From Phytopseudomonas flavescens (GTDB lineage Bacteria; Pseudomonadota; Gammaproteobacteria; Pseudomonadales; Pseudomonadaceae): a stretch of 61,411 nt of DNA. Position 1 is the first letter of the stretch; every line of letters starts with the position of its first letter. The stretch is from positions 1 through 61,411 of the forward strand of contig NZ_FNDG01000028.1 in the NCBI RefSeq assembly GCF_900100535.1. The letters are read 5' to 3'. A program made the position numbers and the translations under genes. Shown here piece by piece: positions 42,723 to 51,881 of the stretch. The notes under the pieces were generated by a model. The model was not told where the DNA came from. It worked only from the letters and a program-made list of their open reading frames with translations, and did no database searches.

Positions 42723-45422
42723 ATGAAAAGCCATCCCGATGTCGCGAGCCGTGTAGCGGCCGAGGTCGTGACGCAGCTGCCCGTGCCCTCCCGGCTCGGC
42801 ATGATGCGCTTCGAGCGGATGAACGAAGCGAACTGGCTGCTATTGTTTCTCGACGCCTCCTGCGACAAGCAGCTCGGCATCGCTGCCAGCGATCTCTGCA
42901 CCCTGGTGGAAACGCCCTATGCCAGCCTGATGGAACCGGAAGCACGTTACCGCCTGCACGATGCCATCCAATTGCAGCTGTCCGAGGGCGCCCACTACCT
43001 GGTGCATTACACCCTGCACACACCTCGCGGTCCGTTGAGGATGATGGAGCTCGGCGAACCGTTCAGACAACGGGGGCGGCATCTGCTGCGCGGCTACCTG
43101 ATGATCACCGACGATGCCGTTACCGACGGCCCCAGGCTACCGACGCCAGCGCCACCCACACCCAAAGCCACCACGGTGCTGGATTCGCTGGAGCAGTTCG
43201 AGCGCAGCCAGGCTGAGCTGCAGCAGGATTGCTCGCGCTCCCTGGCCCAGCAACAACTCATCATGCGCCTGGCCAGCAAACGCTATCAGAGCGATGACCA
43301 GGCCCGTGAGGCCGCCGAACTGATCACTCGAAGCGCCTGCGAGATCTACGCTGTCGCCCGAGCAGGTATCTGGCACCTCAATGGCGACACCCTCGACCCC
43401 GTTGCCCTGTATCTGCTCGATCAGGATCAGTATGAAGTGGCACCGGCGATCGATGGCCGGCGCTATCCAAGCTACCTGCGGGCGCTCAAGGAAAGCCGCT
43501 CATTGAGTGTTCAGGACGCCGAGAACGACCCCCGCACCAGAGAGCTGCGCGACGACTACCTGCGCCCGGAAGCGATCACCGCCCTGCTCGATGCCAGCAT
43601 CCGCGTTGGCGGAGAGCTGGTCGCCGTGCTTTGCCTGGAGCACACCGGCGGGTCACGCACCTGGCAGGCGGAGGAAATCGCCTTCGTCGGCGAGCTGGCG
43701 GACCAATATGCCAACGTCCTCAGCAACCAGGCACGCCGTAGCGCGACCAGCGCCCTGTATCTGTTCCAGCGCGCCGTCGAACAGAGCGCCAGTGCCTTCA
43801 TCCTGCTCAATCGCGACGGCATGGTGGAGTACGTCAACCCGAGTTTCACCGCCATCACCCAGTACAGCGCCGACGAGGTGCAGGGCCGTCAGCTCGCTGA
43901 ACTGCCGGCCCTGGAAAATCTCAGCGACCTGCTGTTCGACAGCACCTCCGGGCTGGCAGAGCAGAACAGCTGGCAGGGCGAGTTCAGGAGCCGGCGCAAG
44001 AACCTGGAGCCCTACTGGGGGCAGTTCTCGATATCCAAGGTGCATGCCGATGACGGCAGCCTGACCCATTACATCGGCATCTACGAGGACATCACCGAGA
44101 CCAAGCACTCCCAGCAGCGCATCGAACGGCTGGCCTACAGCGACAACCTGACGGGCCTGGGAAATCGCTACGCCTTCATCCGCGCCCTGGAAAAACGCTT
44201 CGCCAGCAACGGCAGCGCCCCGGTCAGCCTGCTGTTGGTCGACATCGACAACTTCAAGCGCATCAACGATACCCTTGGTCACCAGACCGGCGACAAGCTG
44301 CTGGTCAGCCTGGCGAAGCGCCTGCACAACAGTTTCAGCGGCGAAGGCACCCTGGCGCGCTTCGCCAGCAACGAATTCGCCATCCTTCTCGATAACTGCC
44401 AGAGCGAGCGCGGCCAGCTCATCGCCCAGCAGGTATTGCAGACCATGGACAAGCCGCTGTTCGTCGACAACCAGTTGATCAACGTCACCGGCTCCGTGGG
44501 CCTGGCCTGCTCGCCCGAGCACGGCGAAGACCCGCAAACCCTGATGAAACATGCCGGCCTGGCACTGCACAAGGCCAAGGCCAATGGCAAGCATCAGTTG
44601 CAGGTCTTCACCGACGCTCTCAATGCCGAAGCCAATTACAAGCTGTTCGTGGAGAACAACCTGCGCCGCGCCTTGACGCAGAATGAACTGGAAGTGTTCT
44701 ATCAGCCCAAGCTGTGCCTGAAGAACGGGCAGCTGCTCGGCGTGGAGGCGCTGCTACGCTGGCAGCACCCGGAAAAGGGCATGATCCGCCCGGATCAGTT
44801 CATCAGCGTCGCCGAAGAAACCGGCCTGATCATTCCCATCGGCAAGTGGGTGGTACGGCAGGCCTGCCGCATGAGCAAGCAGCTCACCGCCGTAGGGCTG
44901 GGTAACCTGCAGGTGGCGATCAACCTGTCGCCCAAACAGTTCAGCGACCCGGATCTGGTCGGTTCGATCGCGGCCATCCTCGAGGAGGAACAGTTGCCGC
45001 CGGAGATGCTCGAGCTCGAGCTCACCGAAGGCCTGCTGCTGGAAGCCACCGAAGACACCCGCAGCCTGCTCGGCCGCCTGAAACAGCTGGGCCTGACGCT
45101 GGCCATGGACGACTTCGGCACGGGCTACTCATCGCTCAGCTACCTGAAGAAATTCCCCATCGACGTGATCAAGATCGACCGCAGCTTCATCAAGGAGATC
45201 CCGGAGAATCAGGACGACATGGAAATCACTTCCGCGGTGATCGCCATGGCGCACAACCTCAAGCTCACGGTGGTCGCCGAAGGTATCGAAACCGCTGCCC
45301 AGCTGAATTTCCTGCGCCGCCAGCACTGCGATATCGGCCAGGGCTACCTGTTCGACCGCCCCATCGCGGGCCGCGATCTGGTAGAAAGCCTCAAGCGCTA
45401 CCCGCGGCGTCCCACGCGCTGA
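42723..45422 (+). CDS. dipA: DipA, cyclic-di-GMP phosphodiesterase (PAS/GAF-GGDEF-EAL)
   Basis: This 899-residue protein is the size of P. aeruginosa DipA, which is needed for biofilm dispersion. Order: N-terminal PAS-like sensor (about 20-115), a coiled segment, GAF (about 175-325), PAS (about 345-455, FILLNRDGMVEYVNPSFTAI), GGDEF (about 470-630) and EAL (about 645-895). The GGDEF motif is degenerate (RFASNEFAILL), so no cyclase activity is expected. The EAL site is intact: GVEALLRW, NLSPKQF, ELTEGLLL, MDDFGTGYSS, IKIDRSF, VAEGIET, GQGYLF. It has no transmembrane segment. It lies upstream of msrA on the same strand. Confidence 0.93.
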   Translation: MKSHPDVASRVAAEVVTQLPVPSRLGMMRFERMNEANWLLLFLDASCDKQLGIAASDLCTLVETPYASLMEPEARYRLHDAIQLQLSEGAHYLVHYTLHTPRGPLRMMELGEPFRQRGRHLLRGYLMITDDAVTDGPRLPTPAPPTPKATTVLDSLEQFERSQAELQQDCSRSLAQQQLIMRLASKRYQSDDQAREAAELITRSACEIYAVARAGIWHLNGDTLDPVALYLLDQDQYEVAPAIDGRRYPSYLRALKESRSLSVQDAENDPRTRELRDDYLRPEAITALLDASIRVGGELVAVLCLEHTGGSRTWQAEEIAFVGELADQYANVLSNQARRSATSALYLFQRAVEQSASAFILLNRDGMVEYVNPSFTAITQYSADEVQGRQLAELPALENLSDLLFDSTSGLAEQNSWQGEFRSRRKNLEPYWGQFSISKVHADDGSLTHYIGIYEDITETKHSQQRIERLAYSDNLTGLGNRYAFIRALEKRFASNGSAPVSLLLVDIDNFKRINDTLGHQTGDKLLVSLAKRLHNSFSGEGTLARFASNEFAILLDNCQSERGQLIAQQVLQTMDKPLFVDNQLINVTGSVGLACSPEHGEDPQTLMKHAGLALHKAKANGKHQLQVFTDALNAEANYKLFVENNLRRALTQNELEVFYQPKLCLKNGQLLGVEALLRWQHPEKGMIRPDQFISVAEETGLIIPIGKWVVRQACRMSKQLTAVGLGNLQVAINLSPKQFSDPDLVGSIAAILEEEQLPPEMLELELTEGLLLEATEDTRSLLGRLKQLGLTLAMDDFGTGYSSLSYLKKFPIDVIKIDRSFIKEIPENQDDMEITSAVIAMAHNLKLTVVAEGIETAAQLNFLRRQHCDIGQGYLFDRPIAGRDLVESLKRYPRRPTR

Positions 45423-45486
45423 ACGGCAGCTAACGTCCACAGACCGCCGCGGTCTACCCAGAACAACGATTCGGAGAACATGCACC

Positions 45487-46134
45487 ATGGTCTTACGCTC
45501 GCAAATTCTTGCCCACAAACTCGAACTGCCCAGCACCGAACAGGCGCTGCCCGGCCGTGAGACGCCGATCTCGGTCCCCGAAGCCCATTACGTGAACGGT
45601 AACCCGCTGCAAGGGCCCTTCCCCGACGGGCTGCAGACCGCGGTGTTCGGCCTGGGCTGCTTCTGGGGAGCCGAGCGGCGCTTCTGGCAGCAGCCTGGGG
45701 TATGGACCACTGCGGTGGGCTATGCCGGTGGCCATACTCCCAATCCGACCTACGAGGAAACCTGCTCGGGCCTGACCGGGCATGCCGAAGTGGTGCTGGT
45801 GGTGTTCGATCCACGGCAGACCCGCTACGAGGAACTGCTCAAGGTGTTCTGGGAAGTGCATAACCCGACCCAGGGCATGCGCCAGGGTAACGACATCGGT
45901 AGCCAGTACCGCTCGGCCATCTACTGCAGCGACGAGCAGCAGCTCGAAGCCGCGCGCCGCAGCCAGGCGCAGTTCCAGGGCGAACTGGAGAAATCCGGCT
46001 TCGGCACCATCACCACGGAGATTGCGTTGGCGCCAACCTTCTATTACGCGGAGGCCTATCACCAGCAGTACCTGGCGAAAAACCCGGAGGGTTATTGCGG
46101 CCTGGGCGGAACCGGCGTGTGCCTGCCAGCCTGA
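45487..46134 (+). CDS. msrA: peptide methionine (S)-S-oxide reductase
   Basis: MsrA reduces methionine S-sulfoxide in damaged proteins. The 215-residue protein has the catalytic GCFWG motif (about 57-61, in AVFGLGCFWGAERRFW), VGYAGGHTPNPTYEETC (about 78-94), LKVFWEVHNPTQGMRQGND (about 118-136) and a C-terminal resolving-cysteine region EGYCGLGGTGVCLP. An N-terminal extension of about 50 residues is usual in this longer MsrA group. It follows dipA by 64 bases and may share its transcript. Confidence 0.96.
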   Translation: MVLRSQILAHKLELPSTEQALPGRETPISVPEAHYVNGNPLQGPFPDGLQTAVFGLGCFWGAERRFWQQPGVWTTAVGYAGGHTPNPTYEETCSGLTGHAEVVLVVFDPRQTRYEELLKVFWEVHNPTQGMRQGNDIGSQYRSAIYCSDEQQLEAARRSQAQFQGELEKSGFGTITTEIALAPTFYYAEAYHQQYLAKNPEGYCGLGGTGVCLPA

Positions 46135-46219
46135 TTTCACGACGGTCAAAGGCGATTGGCCAGCACAATGCCCACACGGCGCTAGACTCAGCGAACAGCC
46201 ACCAGCAGATCAGCACGGA

Positions 46220-47467
46220 ATGCCGGATACCAATCAATACATTTCGCCCGACCAGCTCTGTGTCGGGCTTTATGTCCAACTCGATCTGAGCTGGTGGGAA
46301 CATTCGTTCGCCTTCAGCAGCTTCAAGATCAAGGACGAAAGCCAACTCAAACAACTGCGTGCCCTTGGCCTCAAGCGCCTGCGCTACGACCCTGCGCGCA
46401 GCGACTGTGGGCCGGTGGCACTGCCGAGCAAAGTAGTCGAGCAGGCACCACCGGCACCGCCGGATCCCCAGGAGCAGGCACGGCAGATCCGGGTCAAGAC
46501 ACTCAGCGTGCTGCGCAAGAGGCTGTCCGAGGTCGACCGCGCTTTCACCCAGGCCAGTCAACGGGTCAAGACACTCAACCAGAGCTTGCGCAACCAGCCG
46601 GAGGAGTCGGTGAAACAGGCTGGAGCCCTGGTCAACGAGCTGGTCGAAACCATGCTTGGCGAGGATGGCGTCGCCCTGCACAGCATCACCGGCAAGGCCG
46701 CCGAAGACGCCTACGTGCATTCGCTCAACGTCACCGTGCTGTCAGTGATGCTGGGCCGCCAGCTGGGCCTGGACGGCGAGTCCAGCCACATGCTCGGCAT
46801 GGGCGCCCTGCTGCACGACATCGGCAAGCTGGAAGTGCCCAGCAAGGTCCTGCTCAAGGCGCCGCCCCTGACTCGCGCCGAACAGCAGTTACTGGAAATG
46901 CACACCGTTTTCGGACGCCGCATGGGCGAGAAACTGATGCTCGATGACGACGTGCTGCGCATCATCCACGAACACCACGAATACTGCGACGGCAGCGGCT
47001 ACCCCCGGCAACTGCACGAGGCCTCGATCGGCCGCCTGAGCCGCATCGTGTGCATCACCAATCACTTCGACAACCTGTGCAACCCGCTCGACCCGCGCAC
47101 CGCCCTGAGCCCTCACGAGGCCCTGGCGCGCATGTTTTCGCCGCAACAACGGGTGCACTTCGACGAGGTCGCGCTGAAGGCCTTCATCCGTTGCATGGGC
47201 GTCTACCCGCCGGGCAGCCTGGTGCAGCTGGAGGACGAACGCTACGCCCTGGTGCTGGGCATGCACCCTACCCTGCCGATGAAACCGACACTGATCATCT
47301 ACGACCCGCAAGTACCCAAGGAAGAGGCGTTGATCGTCAACCTGGAGGCGGAGCCCTCACTGACCATCGCAGCCAGCGTGCGCGCTTCGCAGCTTCCCGC
47401 CGAAGCCCGCGAGTACCTGAACCCGCGTCAGCAACTGAGCTACTACGTCGACCCACGGCGAAGGTAG
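46220..47467 (+). CDS. HD-GYP cyclic-di-GMP phosphodiesterase with DUF3391 domain
   Basis: ATG at 46220 (MPDTNQYISPDQLCVGLYVQ) after a purine-rich AGCACGGA gives 415 residues; the longer frame into msrA is not family-like. The N-terminal DUF3391 domain (about 1-75) is followed by a coiled-coil linker (about 85-140). The HD-GYP domain keeps its metal ligands: HSLNVTVLS (about 174), LLHDIGKLEVP (about 198), HTVFGRRMGEKL and HEHHEYCDGSGYPRQL (about 250-265). All catalytic residues are present, so it should hydrolyse cyclic-di-GMP to GMP or pGpG. It follows msrA and lies 800 bases from dipA. Confidence 0.92.
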   Translation: MPDTNQYISPDQLCVGLYVQLDLSWWEHSFAFSSFKIKDESQLKQLRALGLKRLRYDPARSDCGPVALPSKVVEQAPPAPPDPQEQARQIRVKTLSVLRKRLSEVDRAFTQASQRVKTLNQSLRNQPEESVKQAGALVNELVETMLGEDGVALHSITGKAAEDAYVHSLNVTVLSVMLGRQLGLDGESSHMLGMGALLHDIGKLEVPSKVLLKAPPLTRAEQQLLEMHTVFGRRMGEKLMLDDDVLRIIHEHHEYCDGSGYPRQLHEASIGRLSRIVCITNHFDNLCNPLDPRTALSPHEALARMFSPQQRVHFDEVALKAFIRCMGVYPPGSLVQLEDERYALVLGMHPTLPMKPTLIIYDPQVPKEEALIVNLEAEPSLTIAASVRASQLPAEAREYLNPRQQLSYYVDPRRR

Positions 47468-47499
47468 ATCGGCGACGACCGATCCATGGATGGGCCTAA

Positions 47500-48252
47500 A
47501 TGTCCGAGCACCCGTACCTTCTCATCCATGGCCTGATCGGCAGCCTGCGCGATCTGGCACCGGTATTCCATTCACAGGGCATCCAGGCACATACGCCCGA
47601 TCTGCTCGGCTACGGCGCCCTGCAGCATGTGGATCCCGCCACCATCACGCTACCCGGGCAGGTGGCACATCTCGCTCGATGGCTCACGGCAAGGGACATC
47701 GAGCGTGTTCACCTGGCAGGTCACTCCGTTGGAGGCGCGATCGCCATGCTGTTCGCAACGGCTCATCCGGCAAGCGTCGCGTCGATTCATAGCGTCGAAG
47801 GAAATTTCTCGCTGGCCGACGCCTTCTGGTCAGCCAGCGTGGCTCAGATGACGGCCCATGAGGCCGATGCGATGCTGACTCAATTCAGGGAAAAGCCCGA
47901 AGTCTGGTTGGCCAGGTCCGGGATAACGACCTCTGCGAGCCATCGCGCAACCGCGTCGAGCTTACTGGACAACCAACCGGCATCGACCATTCAGGCCACC
48001 GCACGCTCGGTCGTTGCAGTGACCGGCAATGCGGATTACCCGCAGGCAGTCAGGAAAGTATTCGAAGGACCGGTCCCCGTGCACCTGATCGCCGGTGAAC
48101 GTTCGAAAGCTGGCTGGAACGTTCCACAGTGGGCGCTGGAAAAGGCGGCCAGCTTCACCTGTCTGCCCGGTGGGCACCTGATGATGGTGGAAGACCCGGC
48201 GCGGTTCGTGGACGCTCTGACGAACAGCCAAAAACGGGCCCGCGATAGATGA
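47500..48252 (+). CDS. alpha/beta hydrolase
   Basis: This 250-residue hydrolase has the oxyanion loop LLIHGLIGSLRDL (about 7-19), the nucleophile elbow HLAGHSVGGAIA (Ser about 75) and a C-terminal histidine in FTCLPGGHLMMVEDP (about 225). The acid may be the Asp or Glu in VHLIAGERSKAGW. It is similar in outline to small esterase or carotenoid-hydrolase-type enzymes; substrate unknown. It starts 32 bases after the HD-GYP stop and is convergent with rlmJ. Its third-position GC is a little lower than its neighbours', which could mean more recent acquisition. Confidence 0.8.
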   Translation: MSEHPYLLIHGLIGSLRDLAPVFHSQGIQAHTPDLLGYGALQHVDPATITLPGQVAHLARWLTARDIERVHLAGHSVGGAIAMLFATAHPASVASIHSVEGNFSLADAFWSASVAQMTAHEADAMLTQFREKPEVWLARSGITTSASHRATASSLLDNQPASTIQATARSVVAVTGNADYPQAVRKVFEGPVPVHLIAGERSKAGWNVPQWALEKAASFTCLPGGHLMMVEDPARFVDALTNSQKRARDR

Positions 48253-48264
48253 ACAGGAGCGCTG

Positions 48265-49107
48265 TCAGCCCTGTTCAGCGATCAGCCAGTCCAGGCGCCA
48301 GCTTGCCTTGCTCTGTGCCAGGCGCTCGGCCAGCCAGGGCAGCAGTTCACGCAACTCCTCTTCCAGGCCCCATGGCGGATTGCTGATCAGCAGGCCGGAG
48401 CCATTCAGGCGCTGGGCTTCATCGGCTGGGTGCACGAACAGCTCGGCACGCAGCAGTTTCGGCGCCGCGCTGTTTTCCATGTCGCGGTAGAAGCGCCTGA
48501 GCTGACGCTCGTCCTTGATCGGGTACCAGATCGCCACGATGGTCTGGCGCATACGCCCGATGGCCTCGTTGAGGGAGGTGACGCAGCGCTCCAGCTCATC
48601 GGCCTTCTCGAACGGTGGATCGATCAGCATCACCGCCCGCTTCTCGCGAGTCGGCAGCAGGGCGCGTGGCAGGTGCCAGCCTTCGCCCAGATGCACGGCC
48701 ACACGCCGGTCACCGGCCATGTTCTCTTTGAGCAAGCGACCGTCTTCCGGGTGTTTCTCGTTGAGGTGCAGACGATCCTGTTCGCGTGTCTGCAGGCGCG
48801 CCAGCTCGGGCGAGCCCGGGTAGTGGCGCAGCACCCCATCGGCGTTCATCGCGCGGATCACGTCCAGGTAATCGAGCAGCGGCTGCGGTGCGTCCGTGGC
48901 ATCCCACAACCGGCCGATGCCTTCACGCCACTCACCGGTGCGGCTGGCCTGGTCGCCGGCCAGGTCGTACAGGCCGACGCCGGCATGGCTGTCGAGATAG
49001 GCGTAGGGAGCCTCCTTGCGCGCCAGCAGGGCGAACAGGCGGCACAGCACCAAGTGTTTCAGCACATCGGCATGGTTGCCGGCATGGAAGGCGTGGCGGT
49101 AATTCAT
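48265..49107 (-). CDS. rlmJ: 23S rRNA (adenine-2030-N6)-methyltransferase
   Basis: RlmJ methylates A2030 of 23S rRNA. The start MNYRHAFHAGNHADVLKHLV at 49107, six bases after AGGAG, gives 280 residues, exactly the E. coli length; an ATG three bases upstream is too close to the AGGAG. The SAM-binding loop is YAYLDSHAGVGLYDL (about 42-56), the catalytic motif LIDPPFEKADE (about 164-174) and the C-terminal block GSGLLISNPPWGLEEEL (about 240). Confidence 0.93.
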   Translation of the reverse strand: MNYRHAFHAGNHADVLKHLVLCRLFALLARKEAPYAYLDSHAGVGLYDLAGDQASRTGEWREGIGRLWDATDAPQPLLDYLDVIRAMNADGVLRHYPGSPELARLQTREQDRLHLNEKHPEDGRLLKENMAGDRRVAVHLGEGWHLPRALLPTREKRAVMLIDPPFEKADELERCVTSLNEAIGRMRQTIVAIWYPIKDERQLRRFYRDMENSAAPKLLRAELFVHPADEAQRLNGSGLLISNPPWGLEEELRELLPWLAERLAQSKASWRLDWLIAEQG

Positions 49108-49267
49108 CATCGGCTCCTGAGCAGGAGGCGAATTGTAGCCCGCCCGGCCGCGCCGCGCAGCGTCTGCCCGGGGCAGGCTGACCTGTCGCGTGCCATCACG
49201 GCGGTCGATGATGCTGGCCGCCGGTAACCAGCGGCCTAGACTGGCGACACCCCACCGGAGAGCCATC

Positions 49268-51070
49268 ATGCCCGAGACCTTGCTCAGCGCCCGCAACCTG
49301 GCGTTCGAACTCTACGAAGTGCTGGACGCCGAAGCGCTAACCGGCCGCCAGCGCTTCGCCGAGCACAACCGGGAAACCTTCGATGCTGCGCTGGATACCG
49401 CGCGCAGCATCGCCGAAGAGCGGTTCGCCACGCATAATCGCAAGGGCGATGAGCATGAACCCCGATACGTCGAAGGCGCTGCGCAGTTGATCGACGAAGT
49501 CAAACCCGCGCTGCAGGCCTTTATCGATGCCGGTTTCCTGAACGCGACGAGGGATTTCGACGCCGGCGGCATGCAACTGCCCACGTTGCTGTCCCAGGCC
49601 TGTTTCGCGCACTTCCAGGCGGCCAACATCGCCACGGCCTCCTACCCGCTGCTGACCATGGCGGCTGCCAACCTGATCGAAGCCTTTGGCGATGACTTGC
49701 AGAAGCGCCTTTTCCTGCAACCGATGATCGAGGGCCGCTTCTTCGGCACCATGGCCCTGACCGAGCCCCACGCCGGCTCCTCCCTCGCCGACCTGCGCAC
49801 CCGCGCCGAACCGGCGGCCGATGGCAGCTACCGCCTCAAGGGCAACAAGATCTTCATCTCTGGCGGCGATCACGACCTCGGCGAGAACATCATCCACCTG
49901 GTGCTGGCCCGCCTGCCCGACGCACCTGCCGGGGTGAAAGGCATTTCGCTGTTCATCGTGCCGAAATTCCTGATCGGCGAGGACGGCAAGCCGGGCCCAC
50001 GCAACGACGTGATCCTGGCGGGCCTGTTCCACAAGATGGGCTGGCGTGGCACCACGTCCACTGCACTGAATTTCGGCGACCAGGGCAACTGCGTCGGCTA
50101 TCTGGTAGGACAGCCACATGCAGGCCTGTCCTACATGTTCCAGATGATGAACGAGGCGCGCATCGGCGTCGGCATGGGCGCGGTGATGCTCGGCTATGCC
50201 GGTTATCTGTACGCCCTGGAATACGCCCGCCAGCGTACCCAGGGGCGCCTGCCCGACGGCAAGAGCCCGGCAAGCGTTCAGGTGGCGATCATCGAACACG
50301 CCGATGTGCGCCGCATGCTGCTGACCCAGAAAGCCTACGTGGAAGGTGCCTTCGACCTGGCCCTTTACTGCGCCCGTCTGTTCGACGATAGCCAGACGCT
50401 GGAAGACCCCGAACAGCGTGAGCAGGCCGGGCAACTGCTCGACCTGCTGACCCCGGTCGCCAAGTCCTGGCCCTCCGAGTATTGCCTGCAGGCCAATGCC
50501 CTGGCGATGCAGATTCTCGGCGGTCACGGCTATACCCGCGATCACCCGGTGGAACAGTATTACCGTGACAATCGCCTCAACCCGATCCACGAAGGCACCC
50601 ACGGCATCCAGTCCCTGGATCTGCTCGGGCGCAAGATCGGCCAGCACGGCGGCGCGGCGCTCAAGGCATTGAGCCGGCAGATCATCGCGACCTGCCGGCG
50701 CGCCGAGCCCTTCATCGAACTGGACACCCTGCGCCAGCCCCTGGAAACCCTGCTGGCGCGCCTGTCGGCGGTCACCCTCGGCCTGCTCGGCGACCTGCAG
50801 CAGGGCCGCGTGAACGGCGCCCTGGCAGATTCGGCGCTGTACCTCAAGGTCTTCGGCCATCTGGTGATCGGCTGGCGCTGGCTGGAACAGGCGGTGCACG
50901 CCGAGCAGGGGCGTCTGGCCGGCAACGCGCCCGACGCCGACTTCTACAGCGGCAAGCTGCAGGCCGCACGCTACTTCCTGCTCCGCGAGGTACCAGGCTG
51001 TCATCACCACCTGGACCTGCTGGAGCAGCGCGACGACACCTGTCTGGCGATGAAAGAGGCGTGGTTTTGA
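49268..51070 (+). CDS. acyl-CoA dehydrogenase, large form with C-terminal extension
   Basis: This 600-residue flavoenzyme oxidises acyl-CoA to enoyl-CoA. The start MPETLLSARNLAFELYEVLD is typical of the group with the PF12806 C-terminal domain. FAD and substrate blocks: MALTEPHAGSSLADLRTRA (about 160-178), NKIFISGGDHD (about 197) and MNEARIGVGMGAVMLGYAGY (about 293-312). The segment ILGGHGYTRDHPVEQYYRDN runs to NPIHEGTHGIQSLDLLGRK (about 418-458), where the Glu of HEGTHG is the catalytic base. It has the same neighbourhood (after msrA) as in P. aeruginosa. Confidence 0.93.
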   Translation: MPETLLSARNLAFELYEVLDAEALTGRQRFAEHNRETFDAALDTARSIAEERFATHNRKGDEHEPRYVEGAAQLIDEVKPALQAFIDAGFLNATRDFDAGGMQLPTLLSQACFAHFQAANIATASYPLLTMAAANLIEAFGDDLQKRLFLQPMIEGRFFGTMALTEPHAGSSLADLRTRAEPAADGSYRLKGNKIFISGGDHDLGENIIHLVLARLPDAPAGVKGISLFIVPKFLIGEDGKPGPRNDVILAGLFHKMGWRGTTSTALNFGDQGNCVGYLVGQPHAGLSYMFQMMNEARIGVGMGAVMLGYAGYLYALEYARQRTQGRLPDGKSPASVQVAIIEHADVRRMLLTQKAYVEGAFDLALYCARLFDDSQTLEDPEQREQAGQLLDLLTPVAKSWPSEYCLQANALAMQILGGHGYTRDHPVEQYYRDNRLNPIHEGTHGIQSLDLLGRKIGQHGGAALKALSRQIIATCRRAEPFIELDTLRQPLETLLARLSAVTLGLLGDLQQGRVNGALADSALYLKVFGHLVIGWRWLEQAVHAEQGRLAGNAPDADFYSGKLQAARYFLLREVPGCHHHLDLLEQRDDTCLAMKEAWF

Positions 51071-51084
51071 GCTATGGCGGACAG

Positions 51085-51193
51085 GTAACCCACCCTCGTG
51101 CAGCACCTGACAGCGCCTGGTGGGTTACGCGGCGCGTCGAGATGGCGGCGCTTGAAACCATCGGGCATGACGCCGCTAACCCACCCTACGACG
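51085..51193. repeat. clustered GTAACCCACC / GGTGGGTTAC repeats
   Basis: GTAACCCACC (51085-51094) and its exact complement GGTGGGTTAC (51119-51128) form a hairpin with a 24-base loop. A third related unit (GCTAACCCACCCTACGACG) lies at 51175-51193. GTAGGGTGGGTTA-type units recur between genes in many Pseudomonas. It fills most of the 252-base gap before the GFA gene. Confidence 0.7.
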
Positions 51194-51322
51194 CCGGCCG
51201 TGCATAGGTCGTTTGCAACACTTGGCGGCACTGCACGGCCCTGGCAAGACGCTAGAATTCCACCGCTGACCGCCCCATACCGGGCCAAGGTTCACAGCGC
51301 GATGATCAGGGAGCAGGTACCG

Positions 51323-51748
51323 ATGAGTCATGTGCCGAGCTACACGGGAGGCTGCCTTTGCGGGCAGGTCAGGTTCAGTGTCCGAGGTGAGTTTCGCGAT
51401 CCCCATACCTGCTCCTGTGAGCAGTGCCAGCGGCATTCCGGGGCGCTGACCCTGGCCTGGGTGGAGCTGGACAAGTCCCAGCTGGAATGGACCGGCCCTT
51501 GTGGCGAACCTAAGCTCTGGCGCTCGTCAGAGGCGACCTGCCGGGCTTTCTGTCCACACTGCGGCTCGACCCTGGGTGCCATAGACGACGGCGCAACCAT
51601 GGCGCTCGCCCTTGGCGTCTTCGATGCGCTGACCGATCGGCTGGCACCGCAATTTCATAGTTTCTCCGAACATCGCCCATGCTGGTGGAGCGTGCATAGC
51701 CAGACTCCGATGACCGAGAGTGACCCCACCCAGGGCCATTCCCGCTAG
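51323..51748 (+). CDS. GFA-family (CENP-V/GFA) zinc protein
   Basis: ATG at 51323 (MSHVPSYTGGCLCGQVRFSV) gives 141 residues; an ATG at 51302 is possible. It shows the zinc-binding cysteines of glutathione-dependent formaldehyde-activating-like proteins: GGCLCGQVRF (about 9-18), CSCEQCQRHSGAL (about 32-44) and AFCPHCGSTLG (about 80-90). Most members of this family do not have proven formaldehyde activity, so the substrate is left open. It is convergent with ppk across a bidirectional terminator. Confidence 0.88.
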   Translation: MSHVPSYTGGCLCGQVRFSVRGEFRDPHTCSCEQCQRHSGALTLAWVELDKSQLEWTGPCGEPKLWRSSEATCRAFCPHCGSTLGAIDDGATMALALGVFDALTDRLAPQFHSFSEHRPCWWSVHSQTPMTESDPTQGHSR

Positions 51749-51841
51749 GCTGCCGATCACGCGCCGCCCTGGGCTCAGCCGTCTGGCCTGCAGCGGCCAC
51801 AGCCACAGGCCCATCCGTACGGGCTGATTCACCGATAACGA

Positions 51842-51864
51842 AAACGGGCCCATAGGGCCCGTTT
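51842..51864. terminator. bidirectional terminator between the GFA gene and ppk
   Basis: AAACGGGCCC-ATA-GGGCCCGTTT is a perfect 10-base stem with a 3-base loop. CCTTTTT follows on the plus strand and TTTTCG on the minus strand. Confidence 0.9.
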
Positions 51865-51881
51865 CCTTTTTCGCCATGCAA

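Noticed and set aside
46134..46219. N-terminal extension of the HD-GYP frame back into msrA
   Set aside because: The extension is Arg/Ser-rich shadow sequence; DUF3391 begins at the ATG at 46220.
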